This document shows, one piece after another, positions 51,423 to 60,902 of a stretch of 64,000 nt of DNA; position 1 is the first letter of the stretch; every line of letters starts with the position of its first letter. The DNA comes from Branchinecta lynchi (taxonomy: Eukaryota; Arthropoda; Branchiopoda; Anostraca; Branchinectidae), in NCBI GenBank assembly GCA_023053575.1, contig JAKZAP010000022.1, positions 17,112,489 to 17,176,488 of the forward strand, in the 5' to 3' direction. Under the pieces are notes generated by a model. It was not told the origin of the DNA and made no database searches. It was given only the letters and a program-made list of their open reading frames with translations. A program made the translations under genes and the position numbers.

Positions 51423-51805
51423 GAAAACCGTGATTTTTGGTTTTTTTTTCTTGATCAGCTAGTTATCCCTCTAGGATGATGTGCGAGGGATAAATATAAA
51501 TTCGGATATGTCGGTTGCACTTCCGGCAAACCGTCCTCAGCGAAAACTACAAACAACTAAATCATAAAATCCAACACAACACCAACAGAAAAGTGATGCG
51601 GAACCAACAAAATATACAACGATATGTAACTAAAAACCAGAAGGACGATGCGGATTAAAACGACAAACAAATTCAAATAAAATAACGAATATTAAAATGT
51701 GCGTGTTAAAAGTGTATATATACAAATCTGTGATTATTTTACAATTCTGAATTCTGTATCTATTTACAATTTACCAAGTTCCTGGGAAAGCGCAGAAGCT
51801 TTAAC
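51423..51805 (+). repeat. Dispersed repeat R8, copy 1
   Basis: Matches 56505-56890: TTCTTGATCAGCTAGTTA, GATGATGTGCGAGGGATAAA, TCCGGCAAACCGTCCTCAGC, AAAATGTGCGTGTTAAAAGT and CTGGGAAAGCGCAGAAGCTT. The first 120 bp also form both arms of the palindrome at 57901-58155. Confidence 0.8.
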
Positions 51806-51835
51806 CAGCAATTATACAATCCTTCGCTTGCATCA

Positions 51836-52205
51836 CTAAATTGACAGTATCACTAATTGTGCAGGTCTATCCTGATAAGTTTTACGGGCAAATGTTATAT
51901 TGTTAATTAATTCGTCATATACCATGTTCAGCGCTTCCAAGCGGACTAGTTTCTGTAAATCCCCCTGTACCTCACCATCAGCACTTGTGTCAGACATAAT
52001 ACAAAAAGGTACACAGGCCGGTGAACAGAAAATCTGCAATGTGCGTCCCAGGTAGTATAGTGCGAACACGCGGTCATGATTTCCCGGCCGGATTTCCTGC
52101 ACTTTCATCATCAAGTTGAACAAATTTCAACTTTTCTATATGGAAGTGATGATGGTGCCCAAAATCCGGGCAGGAATTCCAGACCGGGAGCACCCAACCC
52201 TGATC
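51836..52205. other. Unidentified element with a 95-codon minus-strand frame
   Basis: The minus-strand frame 52123-51836 (MFNLMMKVQEIRPGNHDRVF at its start, later DLQKLVRLEALNMVYDELIN) reads like protein but matches no family I recognise. AGTGCGAACACGCGGTCATG (52059) and ATCGTGTGTTCGCACTTTAG (52203) are inverted, so the frame lies in a foldback arm. It may be a transposon coding relic. Confidence 0.3.
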
Positions 52206-52245
52206 GTGTGTTCGCACTTTAGGGAGGTTTTGCATATGTCTTAGT

Positions 52246-52347
52246 AGTAGAAAGCGAAAGTTACCCTCTACACTGCCTCATAATCAACACTCGTTTAGAC
52301 ATAGTACAAAATCGGGTAGAGGGTCACTTTCACTTTCTACTACCACA
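52246..52347. repeat. Short foldback, GAAAGTTACCCTCTAC family
   Basis: Arms GTAGTAGAAAGCGAAAGTTA and CCCTCTAC are inverted as GTAGAGGGTCACTTTCACTT. The centre is CACTGCCTCATAATCAACAC, CATAGTACAAAATCGG. A second copy in the opposite orientation starts at about 52527. Confidence 0.75.
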
Positions 52348-52349
52348 CT

Positions 52350-52870
52350 TGAGGACTATCTCTCCCTTCCGGTGCAGAATCTCCGAGTACCTGCGGAAGA
52401 ACGGAAGAAACGGTGTCACAGCTGCGCTGACTCGGGGATTTGAGTCGTTACGGACAAGTTTACTCATTCTTCCTAAGAATCACTGGCGTGTTTTGGTCAT
52501 AGTATTACCTTAGAGGTAATTTAAGGTAGAAGAAAGTGAAAGTTACCCTCTACCTTATGGATCCGATTTTTTACTATGTCTGCACGAGTGTTGATTATGA
52601 GGCAGTGGGGGATTAACACGAACTAGTCCACTTGGAGCGCTGAACTGGAATGAGGCGAATATTCTATATGACCAAGTCCAACACACGCCAGCTATCCTCA
52701 GGAAGAAGGAGTAAGCGTGTCCGTACGACTCAAACTCAACGACTCAAATCCTGTGTCAATCAATCACCGCGATCTGTGGCAGCAGCTGTGACACCAGTTC
52801 TGCTTTTCTTCCGCTAGCTACCCAGAGAGGCCGGAGATTTTGCGTCGGCAAGGAGAGATAGTCTTCAAGA
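52350..52870. repeat. R4 copies flanking a GAAAGTTACCC foldback
   Basis: 52350-52510 is R4 in plus orientation (CTCTCCCTTCCGGTGCAGAA, TAAGAATCACTGGCGTGTTT). 52527-52610 is the second short foldback. 52645-52870 is R4 inverted (ACACGCCAGCTATCCTCAGG, GCGATCTGTGGCAGCAGCTG, GGAGATTTTGCGTCGGCAAG). The R4 pair therefore faces each other around the foldback. Confidence 0.65.
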
Positions 52871-53429
52871 GTATTTAGCTTCGTGTTATCAGCGTTTCGG
52901 TTGTGTTCTTGTCGTCGAGCTCACCGTTCTACTTCGCCTATATAGATGTCGCCGTAAAGCCCAGTTATAACATGTCAAGAGACAAGAGCTGCGTTCTTTG
53001 TCACGGGAGTTCTCATCAGTGTGTCTCCGGTTTTTCTTATAAGCCGTTCTTGCATCCACCGGTGACTTCTCACCAGTCTTATAACCCGTTTTTGCACTAA
53101 CCAGTGTCCGGTTTTATCTCACCGGTGCGGACTAACCAGAACCTGCTCGTGAGCCCTGCTGCAGCGAGAAGTTAACCGGTTTTCATCAACTCACAGGTGT
53201 ACCAAAAGAACGCGTTTTAAGGGAAGAACCGGACACTGGTGACTAAACACCAGAGACAGCCCGGAGTGCAACGAACGCAGCTAAGGACGGGACGCGCGAA
53301 GATTAGGCAAAATATACCGTGCGCTACTTTTCATCTTGTTAGTGTGAAAGCACGAAGGAAGTGTGATTCATGAGCAACTGTAGGAACTTTGATTTAAGAG
53401 CAACTGTAGGAAGTGGTTAACTTAGTTTT
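52871..53429. other. Unassigned, with short ACCGGTTTT repeats
   Basis: CACCGGTGA, AACCAGTGTCCGGTTTT, TCTCACCGGTGCGG and GAAGTTAACCGGTTTT recur between 53050 and 53240 in both orientations. No gene. 53162-53183 resembles the start of kinase exon B (reported separately). Confidence 0.4.
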
Positions 53430-53978
53430 GGGATCCCAAAACGCAAGTGGAGGGATACCTATGACATCGCAAAAGTTGTCCGTCTGTCCGCACGATAACT
53501 CTCGAAGGGATTGAGATATTTTTATGAAACTTGGTGGGAGGATCCTTTGGGTCAAAGTACAAGTCAGGTTCGAAGATGGGCTCTGTAGCCCTATATTTCA
53601 GGGTGGGGGAGGGGTTTCAAGTTAAGGGCAAACAAAATATGTTTTGAAAGCTATTGAGATAGTCGGTATAGGGGTAAGGAGACGTGCTGAATTCGAATAT
53701 GGAATTAATTTCTCGCTGGACAAATAGTTCACCCGGAATCCGGCGAAAATCGTAAAATTTGTGAAAAGTAAAAGTTTAATATGAAGTTGATTAGAGGTTC
53801 GATACAGGGCCAAGAAGACGTGCTGAGTCCGAATATGAAATCGGTTTTGAGCTTTAGTTTTTTGCCAGACAAGTAGGTTGTCCGAAATCCGGCCGAAACC
53901 AGAAGTTGGGGAGAAGGAAGGAAGGAAGGAGATACGACGTAGGCTATAGGGTAAACCACATGCTGAATCAGTATCTGA

Positions 53979-54060
53979 ATATTTGACAGTGGAAAACGGA
54001 TATCTGAATATATCTGAACTTAGTGAGATTCAGCTGGCGTACCCGTTTTGCTCTGTCAAA
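53979..54060. repeat. Small FB foldback nested in the GGGATCCC element
   Basis: ATATTTGACAGTGGAAAACG and GATTCAGCTGGCGTACCCGT, TTTGCTCTGTCAAATAT form the two FB ends with almost no interior. Confidence 0.7.
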
Positions 54061-54136
54061 TATACGTACTTGGTCCTCTCCGATTATTACCATTGTCCTT
54101 AACCTGTTTGTAAATTTTAATAGTAAAAATGTTTAA

Positions 54137-54798
54137 AGTTCAATGGGCAAATCAAACTACCCCAATCCCACTCTGTAACAACCTAGGAACAATGCTTACC
54201 CCCTACCTCAGCAGCTTTTTCAACAGTTTCCACTCTGTGATATTTCAAAGCATAATTTTTTGGGCCAGTACATGCTCAATTTACTAGCTTGGACAAAGAT
54301 AAAAGTGATGTTTCTTATACTACTTAGTAGATCTTTATTTTATGCATAAATCAGCTTGTATAATTCAGACTTGAATAGGCTATTTGTTTTCTAATGATTT
54401 GTGTAGCTATGTTATTTCTTATAAACTTATTGCATATTCTGGTACGTTTTATAAAGGAAGTTAATCAAGCTTTATTCCACAAAGAAAAACTTTTAATAGG
54501 TACTTTAAAACATGGAACTTCTGATGAAACACTAGAACGATTAGGTAAACTGCATGTGCGGCTTGACTTTGGTGATATCTCAAATATATCCTTTTCTATC
54601 AAGCATTGCAGAGAGTTTTTGAATTTCCTGCCACGATATCCCAGCTCCTAAGATTTGGATCGCCGAAATGCCAGAGAGGTAAAGACAAGTGATAACAAGA
54701 AAGCGGCCGATTTTCGCAGCGCCTTCTAATGGAAGTCGGAAATGTTTATTTGTGAAGCATTTAATACAAAATAAAGCATTAGAAGTGTCCATTGTGCT
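54137..54798 (+). mobile_element. TTAA-flanked MITE, copy 3
   Basis: 662 bp between TTAA (54133-54136) and TTAA (54799-54802). Ends AGTTCAATGGGCA and TGTCCATTGTGCT. It is inserted in the 3' part of the GGGATCCC element: copy 1 of that element reads AAAATGTTCAAGGAGTCTGG where this one reads AAAATGTTTAA, insertion, TTAAGAAGTCTG. No shared open frame with copies 1 and 2. Confidence 0.9.
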
Positions 54799-54893
54799 TT
54801 AAGAAGTCTGTTGAAGAACGAATATTTACAAGAGCGATTGTCGGGAGTAAATATTAAAATTTGTGGGATCCCATCGAAACCTTTGGTCTTGTT

Positions 54894-56504
54894 CTGCTGG
54901 AAAGGGACCTCGCGAAGTATTTCTTCCTGTCTTGTTTCAGGTCTCCTTGAACGGTCAACACTGAAAATGCCCTGGAACCAAAATGTCCACGACTGAAAAT
55001 GCACACGATTGAATTAAAAACAGGTTTATAGGAGGGAATTGATGTGTAGTATAACAGAAAAGTAGACATTACTAGTTGACAGGGAACATATTTGTGAACT
55101 GGCGACGGGAGACATTGCAAAGGCTAGAACGCTTCAAAATTAACCCTTTTTGGTTGTAATAAGCTGAAATAAGAGTGTTGGTAACGAAAGGAGGAAACGG
55201 ATAATGGGGGTTGGAATAAATCATCCCCAAAACCGCTTGCTTGAGCTACCATGAACACGAATAGGCCTACTGTCAAAAAACTACCAGTGTTATGGCGAAA
55301 ACTGCCAAAGTTGTTAGCACAAGAGTTTCCCATTGATAGCAAGCAGTTCTCTGAAGGATGCATAATCCTTCTGTCTACTGCTATACCAATCCTAATAATA
55401 TGGAATTTTGTTCATTTTTTTTTTAAAGTACTGAATATAACACAGCAAAATATTTCCAATAATACCTTTAATTTTTTAAACAGTTTTATCCTGTAAAACT
55501 GTAGAAGACAATACATAAATTCGATTTTAGATTTTTCCAGGATATTTTGGCCTCCTCCCTCAACTCTGGACATTTTGGAACGCTAACAGTTTGTTCGTGC
55601 ACATTGTCGAAGTTGGACAAGAAAATCGTGGGCATTGTAGTAATCACCACCTTGGGCGACTTTTAATTTTACTTTAATTAAAGTTTGACTACTACTTTTT
55701 CGATTTGTGTTTCGTACTCTTACGAGTTAAACATTTTACTTTCGAACTGTACGAAAAGCCACTATTCGCGTATTTTTACCTTAAAACTAGATAGACTAGT
55801 CGCGCCAGCCTCAAATAAATATTAAACATGTCTAAGTTCGATATATAAATGCTATGTCAAATATAAAAGCTAATTTAACCCTACATTTTCTGTTAAATAC
55901 CTTATTTTACCATATTTTACCAATTTTACCATATATTAAATACTTAGCTTTCATTTTATGGTAATTTTACAACACTAATGACTGGTGGTCGAACTGTCGA
56001 GTGGACGAACTGAAGTTGAATGAATTTACGGGTGGGTCAAACTGAACTTTGGACAATCTGTCTGTTTTTGGAGGGGGCTAGATACCTGGAGTGGTTGAAT
56101 TGTCGGATTTTCCGAGTGGATATATTGGTGGGTGGATGTAGGGACGGCGATCAGTCTGAAAGCTGAACAAATGATTGTAGCATGGGAAACAGGTTAGAAA
56201 CCTGCAACTGCTAAATCAGTCAGCAAAAGTGGCTGAGGCCGCAGCTGGAAAATTTGAGAATTGTCGCCTCTATTTCTCCTCATAGTAATTCCACAGAAAG
56301 AAACCTCTCCACAGCGCCTGGTTTTCTTTCATTTTGATTGTTTATTTGAATTGTAACTTGCAACGAAGCTTGCTATGCCAGAAGTTCAGGGAAAAGCTGG
56401 AAATAGGTTGTTTATTGTCTGAGTCAGAAGTCAGGTGCTCATAAATCACACAGGCAAACTTGCAACTCCCGTGATACTGAAATGTATCACAGATACAATA
56501 GAAA
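54894..56504. other. About 1.6 kb without a recognised gene
   Basis: Contains TTTTACCATATTTTACCAAT-type simple repeats at 55900-55935 and a GTGGACGAACTG block (55985-56040) related to 25520-25540. No kinase exon or RNA seen. Confidence 0.35.
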
Positions 56505-56890
56505 AAAAATGAGATTTTCGGTTTTTTTTTCTTGATCAGCTAGTTACCCCTCCAAGATGATATGCGAGGGATAAATAAATTTCGGATATTTCGGTTGCAC
56601 ATCCGGCAAACCGTCCTCAGCGAAAAAAACAAAGATAAATCATAAAATCCACCACAATCACAAGAGGAAAACGATGCGGAACCAAAAGACAATAAGACGA
56701 CATGTAACTAAAGACCAGAAGAACGGTGCGGACTGAACGACATGCAGATAAAAATAAAATAACGAACGATAAAATGTGCGTGTTAAAAGTGTATATGTAC
56801 AAATCTGTGATTATTTACAATTCTGAGTTCTGTATATATTTACAATTTACCATCCGTCTGGGAAAGCGCAGAAGCTTTCACCCAGAAAAC
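56505..56890 (+). repeat. Dispersed repeat R8, copy 2
   Basis: Same order of blocks as 51423-51805 (TTCTTGATCAGCTAGTTA, CCGGCAAACCGTCCTCAGCG, GATGCGGAACCAAAAG, AAAATGTGCGTGTTAAAAGT, GGGAAAGCGCAGAAGCTTTC). Confidence 0.8.
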
Positions 56891-57090
56891 GGCCCACTCC
56901 AAAAATCCATAATACGTTTGACCACTTTGTCAAACGCTAGTTCTGTGGAAGTTTTTATTCAAAGTGGGTCTTTAGTTTTTCGAAGCTTGGCTTCAAACCC
57001 TATATTAATGTATCACAAGAAGTTATGAATACATCGCGGATAATATTCTCTGCGAACAATAAAATTCTGCAGTTGGCTTCCACTTCCACT

Positions 57091-57259
57091 GTAAAAAAAA
57101 AATCTTGCAGTATTTGCTACTGGGATTAATATCGTCTCTACTGAAATAAGATTATTTCTAATTCGGATTAATCTCATCCCGTTAAAGATAAAATTAATCT
57201 CTGTAGCAAATACTGCAGTTAGCCTTAATCCTTATTTGGAGAAACTTTTTACTGTGTAG
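57091..57259. mobile_element. TA-type foldback MITE, copy 2
   Basis: ACTGTAAAAAAAAAATCTTG, CAGTATTTGCTACTGGGATT, returning as GTAGCAAATACTGCAGTTAG and ACTTTTTACTGTGTAG. Same family as 5813-5970. The ends are eroded. Confidence 0.75.
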
Positions 57260-57301
57260 CATGGACTCAGAAATTTGCAGTGGAGATCCGCTACTTGAGA
57301 T

Positions 57302-57484
57302 CAGGGCCGTATCCAGGGGTGGTGGTTAAGGGGGCCTCCTCCCCCCCCCCGAAACATACAAATATAATCATTTGTATAGGCTTTTCCCTCTGCTCTATGT
57401 CTTTTTGGTCTGACCCGCAGGCACCCCCCCCCCCCCCCAACGGCACCATCACCTCCCCGAAATAAATCCCTGGATATGGACCTG
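57302..57484. mobile_element. hAT-like MITE H2, perfect 8-bp duplication
   Basis: 183 bp between CTTGAGAT (57294-57301) and CTTGAGAT (57485-57492). Ends CAGGGCCGTATCCAGG and CCTGGATATGGACCTG. The inner part has CCGAAACATACAAATATAAT and CCTCTGCTCTATGTCTTTTT with C runs. This is the reverse orientation of 45472-45656. Confidence 0.92.
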
Positions 57485-57900
57485 CTTGAGATAGTTGTTT
57501 AATCTGGACGACAGATTTTTTGTCTTAATGGAAAAATTTAAACCGGAAACGCCGAAAAAAAAAATTCGGTCTACTTTATGAGTGCATTATGTTTCCAAGG
57601 GCATTACTATAATAACTGTCATCCTGACTTGGAGCTAGCTTAGGGTGGTTTAGTAAGATAGCAGTAGAGTGGAAGTTTTTTCTGAAGTTGGTTAGAGCTT
57701 TGAAACGATTCCGGTAAAGATTTCTTTTTTTTGGATTCCATTGAAACCTTTTTTCCTTTTTTATACTTAGAATGTATCTGACAAGTCGACAAGCTGGCAA
57801 GTTTAATACTATAAATATTCCTTCAGCCCAAGCTGACTGCGAATCATATTTGGTAGTATACAAGGTTTGAAGCCAAGCTGACCATTCATTTCATGTAAAA

Positions 57901-58155
57901 TAGAAAAACGAGATTTTCGGGATTTTTTCTTGATATGCCAGATTCCCCTCCAGGATGATGTGCGAGGGATAAATACAATTTCGAATATTTCGGTTGCACT
58001 TCCGGCAAACCGTCCTCATAAGACTGAGGACGCAAACTGAGGACGGTTTGCCGGAAGTGCAACCGAAATATCCGAAATTGTATTTATCGCTCCCACATCA
58101 TCTTTGAGGGGTATCTAGCTGATCAAGAAAAAAACCCCAAAATCTCGTTTTTCTA
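57901..58155. repeat. Near-perfect palindrome made of two R8 ends
   Basis: The left arm TAGAAAAACGAGATTTTCGG to GGCAAACCGTCCTCA (57901-58018) is followed by a ~20-bp centre and the inverted arm TGAGGACGGTTTGCCGGAAG to AATCTCGTTTTTCTA (58040-58155). Each arm equals the first ~115 bp of R8. The arms differ by only a few bases. Confidence 0.88.
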
Positions 58156-58161
58156 TTTTAT

Positions 58162-58490
58162 TTGATAGTTCAAAAAGGATACGTTAACTTAAATTTCAGA
58201 GCTATATTTCGGCGCTTCTTGGCAAGGGTCCTCTTCAGGCTCAAAACCTTTGAAGTTGGAAAAACTCCCTCCTCTAATAAAATTCAGATCAGTAGAAATT
58301 CAGCTGACGTATCCGTTTTGCACTATCAAACAGTTTAATGTACGTAACGGACACGTCAGCTACGACGCTTCATCAGCGATATTTCGGCCCTTCTTCACTG
58401 ATGAAGCATCGTAGCTGACGTATCCTTTGTGTATATTATTACAATATATTTCAAAGTCAGCTTGGTCTCAAGGAATATTTACAAACAGTT
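58162..58490. repeat. Two FB foldbacks in tandem before exon F
   Basis: 58162-58330: TTTGATAGTTCAAAAAGGAT, TTTCGGCGCTTCTTGGCAAG, then GCTGACGTATCCGTTTTGCA. 58331-58490: GTAACGGACACGTCAGCTAC, TCAGCGATATTTCGGCCCTT, CTTCACTGATGAAGCATCGT, AGCTGACGTATCCTTTGTGT. They end about 90 bases upstream of exon F. Confidence 0.82.
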
Positions 58491-58519
58491 CAATACTGCG
58501 AAAGTTCGCTGTATCAACT

Positions 58520-58571
58520 GAATAAACTGATCTGCTCCGCTTCGTGAATAAACTGATCTGTTCCGCTTCGT
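58520..58571 (+). repeat. 26-bp tandem duplication at an intron 3' end
   Basis: GAATAAACTGATCTGCTCCG plus CTTCGT (58520-58545) is repeated with one base change at 58546-58571. Only TCTAG separates it from exon F. Confidence 0.9.
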
Positions 58572-58576
58572 TCTAG

Positions 58577-58751
58577 TGGTACACACGGATACATGGCACC
58601 GGAAGTGTTGTCGAAAGGAACTGCCTACGATTCCAGCGCGGATTGGTTTAGCCTAGGATGTATGCTGTACAAGCTACTCAAAGGCCACAGTCCGTTTCGG
58701 CAGCATAAAACCAAAGACAAACACGAAATAGACCGGATGACCTTAACCATG
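58577..58751 (+). CDS. GRK2/3-type receptor kinase, exon F (activation segment to helix G)
   Basis: 175 nt, phase 2 in and phase 0 out. It reads [40 protein letters not shown] and [18 protein letters not shown]. This includes the APE motif, the helix-F DWFSLGC segment and the HKTKDK loop characteristic of GRK2/3. The acceptor TTCTAG ends at 58576 and is preceded not by a long pyrimidine tract but by the 26-bp tandem repeat. The donor GTGAGT begins at 58752. The next expected exon (ELP..FS, rest of the kinase and PH domain) was not found before 64000, so the window ends inside the gene. Confidence 0.97.
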
Positions 58752-58814
58752 GTGAGTTCGGTATGGCCTGTTTTGCTTTCTTTGTTTAGCTTATACCTAT
58801 TAGTAACCATACTG

Positions 58815-60205
58815 ATATTTGATGGTTCAAAACGGATAAGTCAGTTACATTTTATTAGAGCTATATTTCTGCCCTTCTTGGCAAGGGTTCTCTTCAGGCT
58901 CAGGCTGGAAATGAACTTGTGGAAAAACATTAAAGATTGTTCCTTAAATATCTGATTTTGTGGTTGGAGTTAAAGCTGGTGTTGTGATTGCATTCTGGGC
59001 ACGGCTGCTGTTTTTGGGATCCCAAAACGTAAGTGGAGGGATACCTATGACATCGCAAAAGTTGTCCGTCCGTCTGTCCGTCTTTCAGCACGATAACTCT
59101 CGAAGGGAATGACAGATTTTGATGAAACTTGGTGTGAGGATCGTTTAGGTCAAGAGTGAGGTCGAGTTCGTAGATAGGCTCTGTAGCCATAGGTTTAGGG
59201 GTGGGGGTTTAAATTAAGGGGCAAGCAGAATATTTTTAAACAGCTAATGTGATGGTCGATTATGGGGTAAGAAAACATACTGAAAACGATGGTGAAAACC
59301 ATTTTCTTGCCGGATAAGTAGTTCGTCCGGAATCCGGCAAAAAACGGAAAGTCGGTTAGAATTAAAAGTTTTATTTGAAGTTGATTAGATGTTCGATTAC
59401 GGGGTAAGAAAACAGGCTGAACACGATGATGAAAACTATTTTATGCGTCGGACAACTAGTTCGCCTGAAATCCGGCCAAACCGGAAATTTTTTAAAAGCG
59501 AAAGTTTTATTTGAAGTTAATTTGATGACAGATTTAGGGCTAAGATAAGACGCTGATTCTGTATATGACCCGGACATATTCTTCGTCCGGAATCCGGTTG
59601 AAATTGGAAATTTTATAAGTTAAATTTTTTTTTGAAGTTATTAGATTTCTGTATAGGGACAAGGAGGTATGCTGAATTCGTTTATGAATTGCTCTTTTTT
59701 TCTGGACAAGTAGTTCGCTCAGATTTCGGACGAAACCGGAAATTTTGCAGAAGTGAAGCAGGAAGTTTCGGTCAGTATCGTCAAAATAGATATGGCTTAT
59801 AGAGGTATATCTGACTTGGTTTTCTCAGATGATTAGCGTGCTGACTGGGTCTGGCGAAGACAAAACCTAACTGTCTGGATCAAATATTCGATTTTTGGGA
59901 TCCCATTGAACCTTAGGTCTCGTTGATATTCGATTTGGTCGTAGAAAGGGTAGAGATTCTTCTGCATTTCGGTTTCGGAGTCACCTGTCTCTTCTTCTTT
60001 CCAGCTAAGATTGATCTTGTCGGCGGCATGTATGAGCGATTTGAACTTCCGTACTGTGGCGATAAACATTCCGCCAGCCCAAGCTACTGCGAATCATATT
60101 CGATGGCGCTCTAATAAAATATAGCTCTAATAAAATGTAGCTGACTTATCCGTTTTGCACCGTCAGATATGATTCGCAGTCAGCTTGGGCTGAAGGAATA
60201 TCTAT
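58815..60205. repeat. FB foldback split by a GGGATCCC element
   Basis: Left part 58815-59015: ATATTTGATGGTTCAAAACG, TCTGCCCTTCTTGGCAAGGG, AATGAACTTGTGGAAAAACA, GGCACGGCTGCTGTTTTT. Right part 59925-60205: GTCGTAGAAAGGGTAGAGAT, then GCTGACTTATCCGTTTTGCA and GATTCGCAGTCAGCTTGGGC. 18715-18930 is the uninterrupted relative. AACCATACTGA flanks both outer ends (58805 and 60207). Confidence 0.85.
59016..59924 (+). mobile_element. GGGATCCC (Helentron-like) element, copy 6, inside FB
   Basis: 909 bp. Left GGGATCCCAAAACGTAAGTG, the CCGTCCGTCTGTCCGTC tract, TTTTGATGAAACTTGGTGTG, then about five internal units (CCGGAATCCGG, GATTAGATGTTCGATTACGG). Right TTTTTGGGATCCCATTGAAC, CTTAGGTCTCGTT. The insertion point falls after a T run of the FB, and no duplication is visible against 18715-18930. 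Confidence 0.88.
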
Positions 60206-60611
60206 AACCATACTGACATTTTTAATCATAATCTACTCTTTAGCCTTTGCTTCGTTATAATCCAACACCAGTTGTGGATCAGTAACAACCCATTTTGACA
60301 AAAAAGATACTTGATACTTATTTTATTAATACACAATTTAACTCTTTACATGTACTGCACTGATGGAAAAACCTACATTTTTGCTGGCGTGCAGTAGTAA
60401 AGGTTAACCATTTTCTAAACACACCAACAAACAAAAGAAAAGAACAGACCACAAAAAAACAACACAAAAAAGACATCCAAGACATCCAAAACGTTAGAAA
60501 GCATTAAAATTTAACTGAAAAGGCAACTTATTTTCACATCTGATATTTGAATACACTAAACAATTGTGTCTCATCTAAGGGATTTGTGTTGCTTTTTTTA
60601 CCTGGGGCTCT
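60206..60611. other. No gene seen
   Basis: 60495-60545 (AAATTTAACTGAAAAGGCAA) is a fragment of the R1 end, inverted. Nothing else. Confidence 0.4.
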
Positions 60612-60895
60612 CCTGCTTACTGTAGTTACTACGCATGATGTCACGAACTCTGGCTTTTTGCCGTCAAGCCTGGAACGATGTTTCTATTTTCCAGCAGAAT
60701 TTCATGCCACGGACGAATCCGACCAATCGCGTTACAGAGATTCGTAGTTACTACGCTTACTATGCTCCCGAGCGTGGTAAGCAAATAGTTATTATTTCGA
60801 GAAAGGTGGAACGGTCAGCGTAGTAACTTCTGGTGAGGTTGGAACGGAAATAGTAACTAATAGTTACTATTTGTAGAAGGGTGGAACACCCTCTG
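60612..60895. repeat. Foldback family R6, copy 2
   Basis: CTTACTGTAGTTACTACGCA, CTCTGGCTTTTTGCCGTCAA, CAGCAGAATTTCATGCCACG, AATCGCGTTACAGAGATTCG, then CGAGCGTGGTAAGCAAATAG and GGGTGGAACACCC. Same blocks as 27040-27308, partly rearranged. Confidence 0.65.
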
Positions 60896-60902
60896 CATTT
60901 CT

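Larger units (their letters stand above)
53430..54893 (+). mobile_element. GGGATCCC (Helentron-like) element, copy 5, carrying two nested insertions
   Basis: Left end GGGATCCCAAAACGCAAGTG at 53430, TTATGAAACTTGGTGGGAGG, GGGTGGGGGAGGGG and about three internal units to about 53978. It is interrupted by a small FB copy (53979-54060), resumes (CCTTAACCTGTTTGTAAATT, matching 20620-20650 of copy 1), is interrupted again by the TTAA MITE (54137-54798), and ends AGAAGTCTG ... GTGGGATCCCATCGAAACCT, TTGGTCTTGTT. Copy 1 supplies the uninterrupted order, so this is one element of about 720 bp plus two passengers. Confidence 0.85.

Noticed and set aside
52246..52610. Apparent inversion of the centre between two GAAAGTTACCC foldbacks
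   Set aside because: Because the arms are inverted repeats, a whole element in the opposite orientation looks the same as a flipped centre. The second copy is simply reversed.
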